From contig WOZM01000222.1 of NCBI GenBank assembly GCA_011620265.1, forward strand, positions 1 to 35,276: a stretch of DNA of 35,276 nt. Reading direction: 5' to 3'. A program made the translations under genes and the position numbers. Within the stretch, counting starts at the first letter, position 1; each line of letters begins with the position of its first letter. Below, piece by piece: positions 23,891-33,884 of this stretch. This DNA is from Paracoccaceae bacterium (GTDB lineage: Bacteria > Pseudomonadota > Alphaproteobacteria > Rhodobacterales > Rhodobacteraceae). A model generated the notes under the pieces. That model was not told where the DNA came from. It saw only the letters and a program-made list of their open reading frames with translations, and made no database searches.

Positions 23891-25837
23891 TCAGTCCCCC
23901 GCCGCGCGGCCCTTGAGGGCGACGATGCCCTTCGGCCGGAACTGGATGAAAAGGATGATGAAGAGGATCATGTAGGTCTGCGCGGCGAGCGTGTTCGACG
24001 GGTTCCCCCATTCGATGAGCTTTTGCAGGAACCCGATCAGCGCCGCCCCGGCGAGCGTGCCCCAGACATTTCCGACCCCGCCGACGACGACGGTCATGAA
24101 GCTTTGCACGATGTAGTCGGCGCCCATCTCCGACGTGACCTTGGCATAAAGCCCGATCGCCACCCCGGCGATCCCGGCGATGCCGGAGCCGAGGCCGAAG
24201 GTCAGCATGTTGATCCGGTCCGGGTTGATCCCGACCGAGGCCGCCATGCCGGGGTTCTGCGTGACCGCCCGCACCTCGAGCCCGATCCGCGTGCGCTTCA
24301 GGATGAAGAGGATGAGCCCGAGGAACAGGAGCGCCAGCACGAAGATCGCGATGCGGATATGGCTGATCGAGACGACGTCGTTGAAGCTCAGCGCCCCGTC
24401 GAGCCAGGCGGGCGAGGTCAGGGGCCGGGCCTGCGTGCCGAAGACGTTCTTGGCCAGTTGCTGCAACCCGATGGAGATGCCGAAGGTCGCGAGCAGCGTC
24501 TCCAGCGGCCGGTGGTAGAGGTGGCGGATCACCAGCCGCTCCATCGCCACGCCGGCGGCGAAGGTGACGGCGAAGGCGGCCGGCAGCGCCAGGATGATCG
24601 ACAGCGTGTAGTCCGGCACGAACTGCTGGACGACATAGCCGGTATAGGCGCCCATCATGATGAACTCGCCATGCGCCATGTTGATGACGCCCATCACCCC
24701 GAAGGTGATCGCAAGGCCGATGGCGGCGAGGAAGTAGATCGAGGCGAGCGACAGCGCGTCGAGGGTGATGTCGGCGACCTGATAGGCGCCGACCCGCGTC
24801 TCGATGGCGCGCAGGGCACCCCGCGCGGCATCGGTGATGACGGGATCGGGCTCGACATATTCCTCGTAGAAGACATGCGCGGCAAGGGCGGCGGCCTGTC
24901 CTTCCGGCGTCAGGGTCGGCGGCACGACGCCCGCTTCGGCCAATGCGGCATAGACGGCGAGCCGGGCCGCGTCGGTGTCGAGGTCGCCGACCGCCACGTC
25001 CCCGACCCGGCCGCCCTCGATATGGGCGGCAAGGGCTGCCTTGATCGCGTCGCGGCCGACGACCGGCGGGGCGAGGCCCGCCGCGACGAGGCGCGCATAG
25101 GCGGCATCGGCGGGCAGCGCCCCGGAACCGGGCGTCAGCTCGCGCGCGATATTCGCGCCCTCGGGCAGCGCCGGGGCGACGGCCGTGGTCGTGGCGAGGA
25201 TCTGGTTCAGCACCGCGCGCACATCGACCGAGAGGTCGTCCGCGAGGTTGCCGATGGCCGCCACCCGCCCCTCCGCCGTCGCGGCGAAGCGCGCCGCGAG
25301 GATATCGGCGAGCCGTTCCTTCGTCGCGCGCAAGACCGGGTCGGGCTCCCCGGGGATCGAGGCGCGCAAGGGTTCAAGCTGATCGGCCGACCCGCTGCGG
25401 GCGATGGCGTCGATGGCAGCCTGCCGGCGGGAGATATCGGGATCGGACAACTGGAATTCCACCAGCGCGCCGGAGATTTCCTTGCGCACCCCGCCATTGG
25501 GGCGCAGTTCCGTCAGGTCGCTTGCGGCGGCGGTGCCCGCCGGGGTTCCATCCCCGATGGCCGAGAGCGAGTATCCCTCCCCCTCCGGTGCGGCGTAATA
25601 AAAGAGACCGTCCGAGGCGCGAAGATAAACGCCCTTGTCCTGCCAGCGTTCGAGAAAGAGCGGCACACCGGGCAGGCCCGAGGCCACAAGCGCATCCAGC
25701 ACCTCGACCACCGACTTGCGCGCGGGTTTCTCGATCTCGGCCCGATAGGTCTGAAGCAGGCTCTGAAGGTCCTGCGCGACCGCGGCGGCGGGCAGCCACA
25801 GCAGGGCCGAGAGCGCAAGGAGGACGGCGCGAAGCAT
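23891..25837 (-). CDS. urtB: Urea ABC transporter permease UrtB, with long N-terminal periplasmic region
   Basis: UrtB is the LivH-type permease subunit. The 648-residue protein has a signal-like N-terminus (MLRAVLLALSALLWLPAAAV), about 320 polar residues without membrane helices, then the permease core from about residue 350 (DALSLASIYFLAAIGLAITF, GVINMAHGEFIMMGAYTGY, GIAGVAIGLYAKVTSEMGAD, FIQFRPKGIVALKG). Extended UrtB proteins are known in proteobacteria, so this is not a fusion error. Two segments of the extension (around residues 180-250 and 270-330) read like helical repeats. The region is probably periplasmic and of unknown function. The hairpin at 25862-25886 lies just upstream. Confidence 0.92.
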   Translation of the reverse strand: MLRAVLLALSALLWLPAAAVAQDLQSLLQTYRAEIEKPARKSVVEVLDALVASGLPGVPLFLERWQDKGVYLRASDGLFYYAAPEGEGYSLSAIGDGTPAGTAAASDLTELRPNGGVRKEISGALVEFQLSDPDISRRQAAIDAIARSGSADQLEPLRASIPGEPDPVLRATKERLADILAARFAATAEGRVAAIGNLADDLSVDVRAVLNQILATTTAVAPALPEGANIARELTPGSGALPADAAYARLVAAGLAPPVVGRDAIKAALAAHIEGGRVGDVAVGDLDTDAARLAVYAALAEAGVVPPTLTPEGQAAALAAHVFYEEYVEPDPVITDAARGALRAIETRVGAYQVADITLDALSLASIYFLAAIGLAITFGVMGVINMAHGEFIMMGAYTGYVVQQFVPDYTLSIILALPAAFAVTFAAGVAMERLVIRHLYHRPLETLLATFGISIGLQQLAKNVFGTQARPLTSPAWLDGALSFNDVVSISHIRIAIFVLALLFLGLILFILKRTRIGLEVRAVTQNPGMAASVGINPDRINMLTFGLGSGIAGIAGVAIGLYAKVTSEMGADYIVQSFMTVVVGGVGNVWGTLAGAALIGFLQKLIEWGNPSNTLAAQTYMILFIILFIQFRPKGIVALKGRAAGD

Positions 25838-25861
25838 CGGGATATCCTGTCAGGGCAAGCA

Positions 25862-25886
25862 CGGCGCGGGGACGATCCCCGCGCCG
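25862..25886 (-). repeat. Stem-loop between urtA and urtB
   Basis: CGGCGCGGGG (25862-25871) pairs perfectly with CCCCGCGCCG (25877-25886) around the loop ACGAT. It starts 10 bases beyond the urtA stop in the 58-base spacer before urtB. As at 16272-16336, it follows a binding-protein gene, where it can protect the upstream mRNA and allow more binding protein than permease. There is no T-run. Confidence 0.7.
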
Positions 25887-25895
25887 CCGGGATCG

Positions 25896-27182
25896 TCAGT
25901 AGTTCGACTTGATCTGCACGCAGGTCTTGGTCTCGGTATTGTACATGCCGCAGCCGAGATCCTTCCAGTCCGAGGTGAGGACCGCGGAGTCCGGCAGGAA
26001 GTCGGTCCAGGCATCGCCCGGCACCGGCTCGGTCTGGCTGATGATGTCGAACTGTCCGTCGGCGCGGATCTCGCCGATGAGCACGGGCTTGGTCAGGTGA
26101 TGGTTGGGCAGCATCTCGGCCGTGCCGCCGGTCAGGTTCGGGAAGGTCTGGCCATACATCGCCGCGCGCACCGCATCGACATCGGTCGTGCCCGCCGCCG
26201 TCGCCGCGTTGACCCACATGTTGAAGCCGATGTAATGCGCCTCCATCGGATCGTTCGTCACCCGCTTCTCATCGCCGATATAGGTGTGCCAGGCCTTGAT
26301 GAAGGCGGCGTTTTCCGGCGTCTCGGCGGACATGAAGTAGTTCCAGGCCGCGAGATGCCCGACGAGGTTCGAGGTGTCGAGGCCCGAGAGTTCCTCCTCG
26401 CCCACCGAGAAGGCGACGACCGGGATGTCGTCTGCCGAAACGCCGGCTGCGGCAAGTTCCTTGTAAAAGCCGATATTGGCGTCGCCGTTGATGGTGGAGA
26501 TCACGCCGACCTGCTTGCCGTCTGCGCCCAGCGCCTTCACGTCGGCGACGATGGTCGCCCAGTCGGAATGGCCGAAGGGGGTGTAGTTGACGAAGATATC
26601 CTCCGCCGCGATGCCCTTCTGCTTCAGATAGGATTCGAGGATGTTGTTCGTGGTGCGCGGGTAGACATAGTCGGTGCCAAGGAGCGCGAATTTCTCGATG
26701 CCCAGTTCTTCGAGGAAATAATCCACCGCCGGGATCGCCTGCTGGTTCGGCGCGGCGCCGGTATAGAAGACGTTCTTCGACGATTCCTCGCCCTCGTACT
26801 GGACCGGATAGAAGAGAAGCCCGTTCAGCTCCTCGATCACCGGCAGGACCGACTTGCGGCTGACGCTGGTCCAGTTGCCGAAGATCACGTCGACCTCATG
26901 CACCGTCAGCAGTTCCCGCGCCTTCTCGGCGAAAAGCGGCCAGTCGGAGGCCGGGTCGACCACGACCGCCTCCAGCTCGCAGCCGAGGAGCCCACCCTTG
27001 GCGTTCTGTTCGGCCACGAGCATCAGCATCGTGTCCTTGAGCGTGGTCTCCGAGATCGCCATCGTGCCGGAGAGGGAGTGCAGCACCCCCACCTTGATCG
27101 GGCAGTCCTGCGCGGTGGCCCCGCCGGCCAAGGCAAGAAGCGCCACGGTCGAGAGCGTGGACACCGAGAGTTTTCTTATCAT
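25896..27182 (-). CDS. urtA: Urea ABC transporter substrate-binding protein UrtA
   Basis: UrtA captures urea in the periplasm. The 428-residue protein has a signal peptide (KLSVSTLSTVALLALAGGAT) and clear UrtA motifs: KVGVLHSLSGTMAISE, VDPASDWPLFAEKARELL, GNWTSVSRKSVLPVIEELNG, LFYPVQYEGEESSKNVFYTG, NPMEAHYIGFNMW-like (NDPMEAHYIGF) and GEIRADGQFDII. The ATG at 27182 has AGGACGA upstream; an in-frame start 72 bases earlier would add a charged leader before the signal peptide and is less likely. It is the first urt gene, following a 428-base gap after ureG, so it probably has its own promoter. Confidence 0.94.
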   Translation of the reverse strand: MIRKLSVSTLSTVALLALAGGATAQDCPIKVGVLHSLSGTMAISETTLKDTMLMLVAEQNAKGGLLGCELEAVVVDPASDWPLFAEKARELLTVHEVDVIFGNWTSVSRKSVLPVIEELNGLLFYPVQYEGEESSKNVFYTGAAPNQQAIPAVDYFLEELGIEKFALLGTDYVYPRTTNNILESYLKQKGIAAEDIFVNYTPFGHSDWATIVADVKALGADGKQVGVISTINGDANIGFYKELAAAGVSADDIPVVAFSVGEEELSGLDTSNLVGHLAAWNYFMSAETPENAAFIKAWHTYIGDEKRVTNDPMEAHYIGFNMWVNAATAAGTTDVDAVRAAMYGQTFPNLTGGTAEMLPNHHLTKPVLIGEIRADGQFDIISQTEPVPGDAWTDFLPDSAVLTSDWKDLGCGMYNTETKTCVQIKSNY

Positions 27183-27235
27183 TCGTCCTGTTCCCCTGTT
27201 CTGCGCCGCAGCGTCCGCGCCCGGCGCCCGCGCGC

Positions 27236-27258
27236 GCATTTGCCGGATGGGCAAATGC
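27236..27258 (-). repeat. 9-bp perfect inverted repeat in the urtA leader
   Basis: GCATTTGCC and GGCAAATGC are exact complements separated by GGATG. The repeat lies 54 bases upstream of the urtA ATG. It is less GC-rich than the intercistronic hairpins and looks more like an operator or a leader hairpin. It could control urea transport in response to nitrogen, but this is a guess. Confidence 0.5.
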
Positions 27259-27415
27259 CGTCGGGGCCGCTACGACAGGGCCGCAGCCTTGTTGCTGCCG
27301 TCGCGCGGGGAAGTCGATCTGCCAGGATTGCGCCCCGCGCGGCGTTCGGTTCGGCCCAGGATTTGGGCACATGCCGATCATTTACGCGCGCCCTCGGATC
27401 GCAACGCCGCGGTGA

Positions 27416-27464
27416 GGTTTCCGCCGCGCTTTCCGCGGTGCAGCGCAAAGCATTGGCGGAAACC
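27416..27464. repeat. 10-bp perfect inverted repeat with an inner stem, upstream of urtA
   Basis: GGTTTCCGCC (27416-27425) is the exact complement of GGCGGAAACC (27455-27464). The 29-base loop contains GCTTT and AAAGC, which can extend the stem. The fold could form as RNA on either strand. It lies 234 bases upstream of urtA. It may be a structured leader, a small RNA element or a protein site. It does not match a riboswitch I can name. Confidence 0.5.
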
Positions 27465-27610
27465 CGGCCGCTGCCCGAATTCTGTGCAGCGCCTGTCTCG
27501 GGCGGCATCCCGGCATCGCGACACAAGGCTTCCGGGGCGAAGGACGCGGCGTCGATTCGTCCCGTCCCCCGAGGACCGGCAAACCGGGCGCCCGAGCCGC
27601 CGCGCGCCGG

Positions 27611-28228
27611 TCAGCGCAGCGTCAGGCCGCCCTCTTTCTCGAGAAAGCCGATCACCTCGGCGATCCCGGTCCCGCGCCGCACCTGTGCCAGTACGAAGGG
27701 CCGCGCCCCCCGTGCCGCCTTCGTGTCGCTCTCCAGCAGGGCCAGATCGACGCCGACATGCGGTGCGAGGTCGGTCTTGTTGACGACGAGAAGGTCGGAC
27801 CGCGTGAGGCCGGGTCCGCGTTTCCTCGGGATATCCTGTCCGGCGGCGGTGTCGATGACATAGATCGTGAGGTCGGCAAGCTCCGGGCTGAAGGTCGCGG
27901 CGAGGTTGTCGCCGCCGCTCTCGATCAGGATCAGGTCGAGATCGGGGAAGGCGGCGCGCAGGTCCGCGACGGCGGCGAGGTTGATCGAGGCATCCTCGCG
28001 GATCGCGGTATGCGGGCAGCCGCCGGTCTCCACCCCCCGGATGCGCGCCTCGGGCAGGACCTGGGCGCGGACGAGGTAGTCGGCATCCTCGCGCGTGTAG
28101 ATGTCGTTGGTGATCACCGCCATCGAACAGCGGGGGGCGAGCGCCCTGGCGAGCGCTTCGGTCAGGCTGGTCTTGCCGGCGCCGACCGGCCCGCCGATGC
28201 CGACGCGCAGGGGGCCGTTGACGCTCAT
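27611..28228 (-). CDS. ureG: Urease accessory GTPase UreG
   Basis: UreG is the SIMIBI-class GTPase that powers nickel insertion into urease. The 205-residue protein has the P-loop [11 protein letters not shown] (12-22), metal-binding Cys71 and His73 in [11 protein letters not shown], the switch region [17 protein letters not shown] and the guanine-specificity motif [10 protein letters not shown]. The ATG overlaps the ureF stop by four bases. Length and motifs are complete. It is the last ure gene before the 428-base gap. Confidence 0.95.
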   Translation of the reverse strand: MSVNGPLRVGIGGPVGAGKTSLTEALARALAPRCSMAVITNDIYTREDADYLVRAQVLPEARIRGVETGGCPHTAIREDASINLAAVADLRAAFPDLDLILIESGGDNLAATFSPELADLTIYVIDTAAGQDIPRKRGPGLTRSDLLVVNKTDLAPHVGVDLALLESDTKAARGARPFVLAQVRRGTGIAEVIGFLEKEGGLTLR

Positions 28229-28866
28229 GTCCGGAATAACCTTACGTCCATGGTCTCGTGCCGGAAGGCGGCGAGGTCGGCGCCGAGCGCCGCGCCGCCG
28301 AGGTCGCCTTCCTCCGCCCCGGCCGCCCGCCGGGCAAGGTCGGCAATCGGCCGGTGCAGCCCGTGCAGCACCGCCTGCCCCTCGGTCTGGCCAAGCGGCA
28401 CGAAGCGCGTCGCGACCGAGACGAGGTTGCCGGCGAAGGCGTGAAGATAAAGGCCGATCACCTCGGCGGGGTCGAGCCCGAGCGGCCGCGCCGCCGCGCC
28501 GACCGCGACGGGCAGCGCGCGGGGCGGCAGGTCGCGCCCGGTCAGCGCCGCGACCGTCGCCGCGAAGGCCCTGCCCTGATCGAGCGTCTCGGAAAGCCGC
28601 TCCGCCGAGGGCTGGAGCGCGCGGGCGAGATCGTCGAGCGCGGCGTGATCGGCCCCCGCCCGCAGCGCGAGCGACAGCAGCACCGCGTCCTGCCAGCCCG
28701 CGCCGCAGTCGAGAAGGTCGGCCAGCCACGCGGCCAGCGCACGCGCCGAACCGACCCGCCCGGCCGAGATCGCCCATTCGAGCCCGTGCGAACAGGCGAA
28801 GCCGCCGGTCGGAAAGGCCGGCGACAACCACTGGATCAGCGACAGAAGGGCGGTCGGATCGGGCAT
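28225..28866 (-). CDS. ureF: Urease accessory protein UreF
   Basis: UreF bridges UreD and UreG in the urease activation complex. The 213-residue all-helical protein carries the family motifs [52 protein letters not shown] and [19 protein letters not shown]. The start [10 protein letters not shown] lies two bases after the ureE stop; an in-frame earlier start would read through the His-rich ureE tail and is rejected. It is tightly packed between ureE and ureG. Confidence 0.93.
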   Translation of the reverse strand: MPDPTALLSLIQWLSPAFPTGGFACSHGLEWAISAGRVGSARALAAWLADLLDCGAGWQDAVLLSLALRAGADHAALDDLARALQPSAERLSETLDQGRAFAATVAALTGRDLPPRALPVAVGAAARPLGLDPAEVIGLYLHAFAGNLVSVATRFVPLGQTEGQAVLHGLHRPIADLARRAAGAEEGDLGGAALGADLAAFRHETMDVRLFRT

Positions 28867-28867
28867 G

Positions 28868-29383
28868 TCAGACCGGCCCGTGCCCATGCCCGTGCCCATG
28901 ACTGTGCCCATGCCCATGACCCTGCGCCGGCCCGTGGTCGTGCCCCATCGTCCGGCCGTGACCGTATGCCCCGCCTTCGGGACTGAAGGGCAGCACCGCC
29001 CGCTCCACCCCGGCGCCGAGCCGGCGCAGCATCGTCTCCAGCACATGATCCTCGCGGATCAGGAGCCGGCCGGCGCCGATCTGGCAGGGCGTGTGGCGGT
29101 TGCCGATATGCCAGGCGAGGCGCGGCAGGTCGCCGGTCACGGCCAGCACGGTTTCGGGCGCCGCGACGACGCCGACAAGCCGGCCGTCCTCGAGCGCGAG
29201 ACAGTCGCCCTCGTCGAGGCTCACGGTCTCGGCGAGGTCCACGAAGATCGCGAAGCCGTCATCGGTGACGAGCCGCTTCCGCCGCAGCATCCGCGCCTCG
29301 TAGTCGAGGGTGATCGTCGCCTCGGGCGATGCGGAAAAGGTGCCCTTGCGGCGGATCGAGCGGGTGACGGGCAGAGCGGTCAT
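28868..29383 (-). CDS. ureE: Urease nickel metallochaperone UreE with His-rich tail
   Basis: UreE delivers nickel to the UreG complex. The 171-residue protein has the N-terminal peptide-binding domain (about 1-75) and the metal-binding domain with LAWHIGNRHTPCQIG and RIL-type LLIREDHVLETMLRRLGAGV. The C-terminus from about residue 138 is a run of His and Gly (GHGHSHGHGHGHG) preceded by HGRTMGHDHG, typical of nickel-storing UreE proteins such as that of Klebsiella. The tail is coded by near-repeats of GTGCCCATG-type units, prone to slippage. It lies nine bases after ureC. Confidence 0.93.
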   Translation of the reverse strand: MTALPVTRSIRRKGTFSASPEATITLDYEARMLRRKRLVTDDGFAIFVDLAETVSLDEGDCLALEDGRLVGVVAAPETVLAVTGDLPRLAWHIGNRHTPCQIGAGRLLIREDHVLETMLRRLGAGVERAVLPFSPEGGAYGHGRTMGHDHGPAQGHGHGHSHGHGHGHGPV

Positions 29384-29392
29384 CGCGGTCCC

Positions 29393-31090
<1,698 letters not shown>

Positions 31091-31100
31091 GGCGGGCTCT

Positions 31101-31430
31101 TCAATCCTTCTTCGGGCCACGGCCGGTCGGGCCGCGCCGGTGCAGGCGCTTGACGTTGTTGCGGGTGCGCTTGCGGATCGGCTTCAGCGCCGCAAGGGTC
31201 GTGGCGCCGGGCCCTGCACCGCGCCAGAGCGCACGGGAAACCGCATGGCCGGCATCGCTCGCCGCGCCGGCCTTCTCGGCGACCATGCGCAGATGCTCGG
31301 CAGGCCCGAGGTTCCATGCCCCGAAACTGCCCAACGTCCGCATCGCGATCACCATCTGCGCCTCGGCCAGAATTGCGCCGAACATGACCGCGCTTCGCCA
31401 ATAGTCGACCGGCATCCTTGTCTGGAACAT
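31101..31430 (-). CDS. 109-residue protein of unknown function between ureB and ureC
   Basis: The product has a hydrophobic, Ala- and Met-rich N-terminal half ([20 protein letters not shown], then [13 protein letters not shown]) and a basic C-terminus ([20 protein letters not shown]). Similar small proteins with the pattern W-x-x-x-x-x-LAEAQ-VIAMR-G occur in Rhodobacteraceae and are sometimes labelled antifreeze-like or phasin-like; I infer no function from those labels. It starts 13 bases after ureB ends and lies 10 bases before ureC, so it is co-transcribed with urease. A role in granule or membrane association is possible but unsupported. Confidence 0.75.
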   Translation of the reverse strand: MFQTRMPVDYWRSAVMFGAILAEAQMVIAMRTLGSFGAWNLGPAEHLRMVAEKAGAASDAGHAVSRALWRGAGPGATTLAALKPIRKRTRNNVKRLHRRGPTGRGPKKD

Positions 31431-31443
31431 GGCTCGTCTCCTC

Positions 31444-31758
31444 TCAGGCGCTGTCGAGCGCGCCCATCACGGCCCGGTTGAAGCCGAAGACCCGGCGCGC
31501 GCCGCCATAGGGGATGAGCCGCACCTCGCGGCTTTGCCCCGGCTCGAACCGGATCGCTGTGCCGGCGGCAATGTCGAGCCGCTGGCCGCGCGCCGCGTCG
31601 CGGTCGAAATCGAGGCCGGGATTGACCTCGGCGAAATGATAGTGGCTGCCGACCTGCACCGGCCGGTCGCCGGTATTGGCGACGGTCAGGACCGTGACTT
31701 CCGCGCCTGCGTTCAGCACGATCTCGCCGGGCGCCGGGATGACCTCTCCGGGGATCAT
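31444..31758 (-). CDS. ureB: Urease beta subunit UreB
   Basis: UreB is the small structural beta subunit of the UreABC apoenzyme. The 104-residue sequence has [77 protein letters not shown] and VFGFN, all typical. The ATG overlaps the stop of the upstream mini-protein by four bases. Complete. Confidence 0.95.
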   Translation of the reverse strand: MIPGEVIPAPGEIVLNAGAEVTVLTVANTGDRPVQVGSHYHFAEVNPGLDFDRDAARGQRLDIAAGTAIRFEPGQSREVRLIPYGGARRVFGFNRAVMGALDSA

Positions 31759-31952
31759 CCGCGCCGCCTTGCGACGGCCCAGGCCACGAGCGGCACGGCG
31801 ACGACGACCGCGAGGATCAGCGCGTGGTCAGGTTCCGAAAGGGCATGGGCGACAAGGCTGCCGATCCCCGCCTCGCCGTGATCGCCGGCATGGGCATGGG
31901 CGAGCGTCGGGGTCAGCAGGGCGGCGGTGGCGGCGGTCAGGGCATGTCTCAT
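31755..31952 (-). CDS. 65-residue HupE/UreJ-like mini membrane protein in the urease operon
   Basis: This short protein has a cleavable signal ([20 protein letters not shown]) leaving a His-rich mature end (HAGDHGEAG), then [19 protein letters not shown], one transmembrane helix and a basic end (ARRRG). HupE/UreJ nickel permeases have an H-x-LxxxDH pattern (GLLHPLSGLDHLLA), which the [11 protein letters not shown] stretch resembles, but full-length members have about 190 residues and six helices. It may be a nickel-handling mini-protein or a decayed remnant that stayed coupled: its stop overlaps ureB by four bases. It lies nine bases after the ureA stop. Confidence 0.65.
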   Translation of the reverse strand: MRHALTAATAALLTPTLAHAHAGDHGEAGIGSLVAHALSEPDHALILAVVVAVPLVAWAVARRRG

Positions 31953-31961
31953 GGCAATCTC

Positions 31962-32264
31962 CTATCGGATCGGATGGTGGACGGTGACGAGCTTGGTGCC
32001 GTCGGGAAAGGTCGCCTCGGCCTGGATCGTGTGGATCATCTCGGGCACGCCCGTCATGCATTGCCCGGCGGTGACGACATGGGCGCCAGCCTCCATCAGG
32101 TCGGCGACCGAACGGCCGTCGCGTGCGCCCTCGACGACGAAATCGGTGATGAGCGCCACCGCTTCGGGGTGGTTGAGCTTCACCCCCCGCGCCAGCCGCC
32201 CGCGCGCGACCATCGCGGCGAGGCTGATCAAGAGCTTGTCCTTCTCACGCGGGGTCAGGTTCAT
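31962..32264 (-). CDS. ureA: Urease gamma subunit UreA
   Basis: UreA is the 100-residue gamma structural subunit of urease. It carries [54 protein letters not shown] and [20 protein letters not shown], all diagnostic of UreA. Its ATG at 32264 lies 10 bases after the ureD stop. It is intact and first of the structural genes. Confidence 0.96.
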   Translation of the reverse strand: MNLTPREKDKLLISLAAMVARGRLARGVKLNHPEAVALITDFVVEGARDGRSVADLMEAGAHVVTAGQCMTGVPEMIHTIQAEATFPDGTKLVTVHHPIR

Positions 32265-32274
32265 GCCATCCTCG

Positions 32275-33093
32275 TCAGTTCTGCCAGACCCGGGGCAGCG
32301 GCCCGTCGCGGAGCGCGCCGAGAAGCCGCACCACCTGCCGGCGCAGGCGGAACCCATCCTGCGCCATCGCCCGGACGACGAGCTTGCCGGCAAAGGCCGA
32401 GGCCGCCCAGTCGACCCCCGGCTCCGCCGCCACGGCGCGGACCGGGCCAAGCCGGTCCTCCGCCCCCCCGGCGACGAGGACGAGCGAGGCGAAGGCCCGC
32501 GCGCCGCCGAGAACCGCCGCGCCCCGGCGCAGCGTCGCGTCCTCGAGCCTCAAGGGCTCCACGAAGACCGGACGACCCTCGCGGGCGATGTGGCGCAGAT
32601 CGTCCAGCGCCACCCGCGCCACCGTCTCGCCCATCGCCGCGCGGCCGAGAATGACGGTCTCGAGCAGCAGGCAGCCGGCGCCGGCGCCGAGCTCGATCCG
32701 CGTCTGCCGCTTCAGCCCTGCGCCGTCGAAGAGGATCGTCTCCTGCGGCAGCCAGTCGAGCCAGCCGCCCGCGCCGATCCGGAACTCCGCCGCGACCTCG
32801 GCCGGGGCGCCCGTCGCGCGGTAAGCCCGTTCGGCGGTCTGCGTCGTCGCCACCGCCCGCACGTCGGGGCCGAGGTCGAGCCGGTAGCAAAGCCGGTCGC
32901 CCGAGGCGAGCCCGCCGGACGTGTTGAGAAACACCACCTCCGGCACGGTGCCGCCGACATGCGGCAGGATCGCCTTGGCCGAGCCTTCCTGGCGCAACGT
33001 CTTCAGCCGGGCCCGCCCGTCGACCTGAATGAACCCCGCCGCGGCGGTGCCGTGGCTGCGCTGGTGGATGATCTGGCGAAGGTCTTCCGGCAC
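32275..33093 (-). CDS. ureD: Urease accessory protein UreD
   Basis: UreD binds the apo-urease and recruits UreF and UreG. Family motifs include [72 protein letters not shown] and [15 protein letters not shown]. The GTG at 33093 is chosen: GGGGA precedes it by five bases and it gives 272 residues, the usual size. The in-frame ATG at 33216 would add 41 residues of Arg/Pro-rich sequence unlike other UreD N-termini. It heads the urease operon, so a promoter should lie in 33094-33253. Confidence 0.9.
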   Translation of the reverse strand: MPEDLRQIIHQRSHGTAAAGFIQVDGRARLKTLRQEGSAKAILPHVGGTVPEVVFLNTSGGLASGDRLCYRLDLGPDVRAVATTQTAERAYRATGAPAEVAAEFRIGAGGWLDWLPQETILFDGAGLKRQTRIELGAGAGCLLLETVILGRAAMGETVARVALDDLRHIAREGRPVFVEPLRLEDATLRRGAAVLGGARAFASLVLVAGGAEDRLGPVRAVAAEPGVDWAASAFAGKLVVRAMAQDGFRLRRQVVRLLGALRDGPLPRVWQN

Positions 33094-33253
33094 ATTCGTC
33101 CCCGGGATGGTTCGGGGCACTGTCCGGCGCGCGGCGGCGGAAAGGCAACCGGGGCGCCGACGCCAGCAAGGCGCCGGGGCCTGGAACCCGGAGAAGCGCC
33201 CAACGGACGGGCGCATCGCTCAATTCCTGGGCGCCAGACGGACGGCGCGGCGC

Positions 33254-33877
33254 TCAGCCGAGCTTGCGCGCCATCCAGTCCTGCATGTGCGGCCGGTAGG
33301 CGGCCATCTCCTCGGCCACGGCGGGCACCGCTTCGACCCGCGCCCGGTAGGCGCGGACCTCCTCGGGCCAGACGACCTCGGCACCCACGGCCGGCGCGAT
33401 GGCGTCGATCCAGGCGAAGCTCACCGGCAGGCCGCAATCGCCGAGCCCGAAGGGCAGGTCCGCCCCCTTGGCCAACTGGCCGACAAAGCGGCCGAGATGC
33501 TTGCTGATCTCCGCCCCCTGCCGGGCAATGACGGCCGGATCGCGGCCCGAAGGTGCCACATGCGGGAAGAGACCGCGCAGGGCCGGTTCCAGCCGGGTGT
33601 CGTGAAAACGCGCGCGTTCGCGCGCCCGCGCCCGCGCCTCGAGCCCTTCGGGCAACAATGCGGGCCCGTCGAACCGCTCCTCCAGATATTCGATGATCGC
33701 CTCTGAATCGCCGAGGATGAACCCGTCATGATCCATCCCCGGCAGGCTGCCCTGCGGCACGATTTCGAGGTAGTTCTCCGGCTTTTCCACCTCGCGGAAG
33801 GCCACGCCCTTGTGGCGAAGGGCGATCCGCACCTTGGCGCAGTAGAGGCTCTCGGCCCAAGTATAGAGCGTGATCAT
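33254..33877 (-). CDS. Glutathione S-transferase-like protein
   Basis: The 207-residue protein has a thioredoxin-like N-terminal domain (MITLYTWAESLYCAKVRIAL to DSEAIIEYLEERF, about 1-70) with the glutathione-contacting GSLPGM and DSEAIIEYL motifs. An all-helical C-terminal domain follows (WIDAIAPAV, YRARVEAVPAVAEEM). A TTG 18 bases upstream is the alternative start, but it would overlap the amino-acid binding-protein stop. The substrate is unknown. It lies seven bases after the solute-binding gene on the same strand, so the two may be co-transcribed. Confidence 0.85.
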   Translation of the reverse strand: MITLYTWAESLYCAKVRIALRHKGVAFREVEKPENYLEIVPQGSLPGMDHDGFILGDSEAIIEYLEERFDGPALLPEGLEARARARERARFHDTRLEPALRGLFPHVAPSGRDPAVIARQGAEISKHLGRFVGQLAKGADLPFGLGDCGLPVSFAWIDAIAPAVGAEVVWPEEVRAYRARVEAVPAVAEEMAAYRPHMQDWMARKLG

Positions 33878-33884
33878 CGCCGGT

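Larger units (their letters stand above)
27183..27610. other. 428-base non-coding gap between ureG and urtA
   Basis: No credible gene was found on either strand. The open frames here lack start sites with ribosome signals and have low-complexity, shadow-like composition. The gap holds two inverted repeats (27236-27258 and 27416-27464). It should carry the urtA promoter and leader and the 3' end of the urease mRNA. No convincing sigma-54 element, NtrC palindrome or T-run terminator was seen. Confidence 0.6.

Noticed and set aside
27183-27610. Sigma-54 promoter, NtrC site or riboswitch upstream of urtA
   Set aside because: I looked for TGGCAC-N5-TTGC, TGCAC-type palindromes and known riboswitch cores and found no convincing match. 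Only plain inverted repeats were kept.
28870-28925. Short tandem-like repeats of GTGCCCATG-type units, considered as a CRISPR or satellite
   Set aside because: The units encode the His-Gly tail of UreE, vary in length and have no spacers.
33094-33253. Terminator hairpin GCGCCC/GGGCGC at 33196-33214 after the glutathione S-transferase gene
   Set aside because: Six-base arms without a T-run are expected often by chance in this GC-rich spacer. Nothing else could be supported in the gap, although a ureD promoter should lie there.
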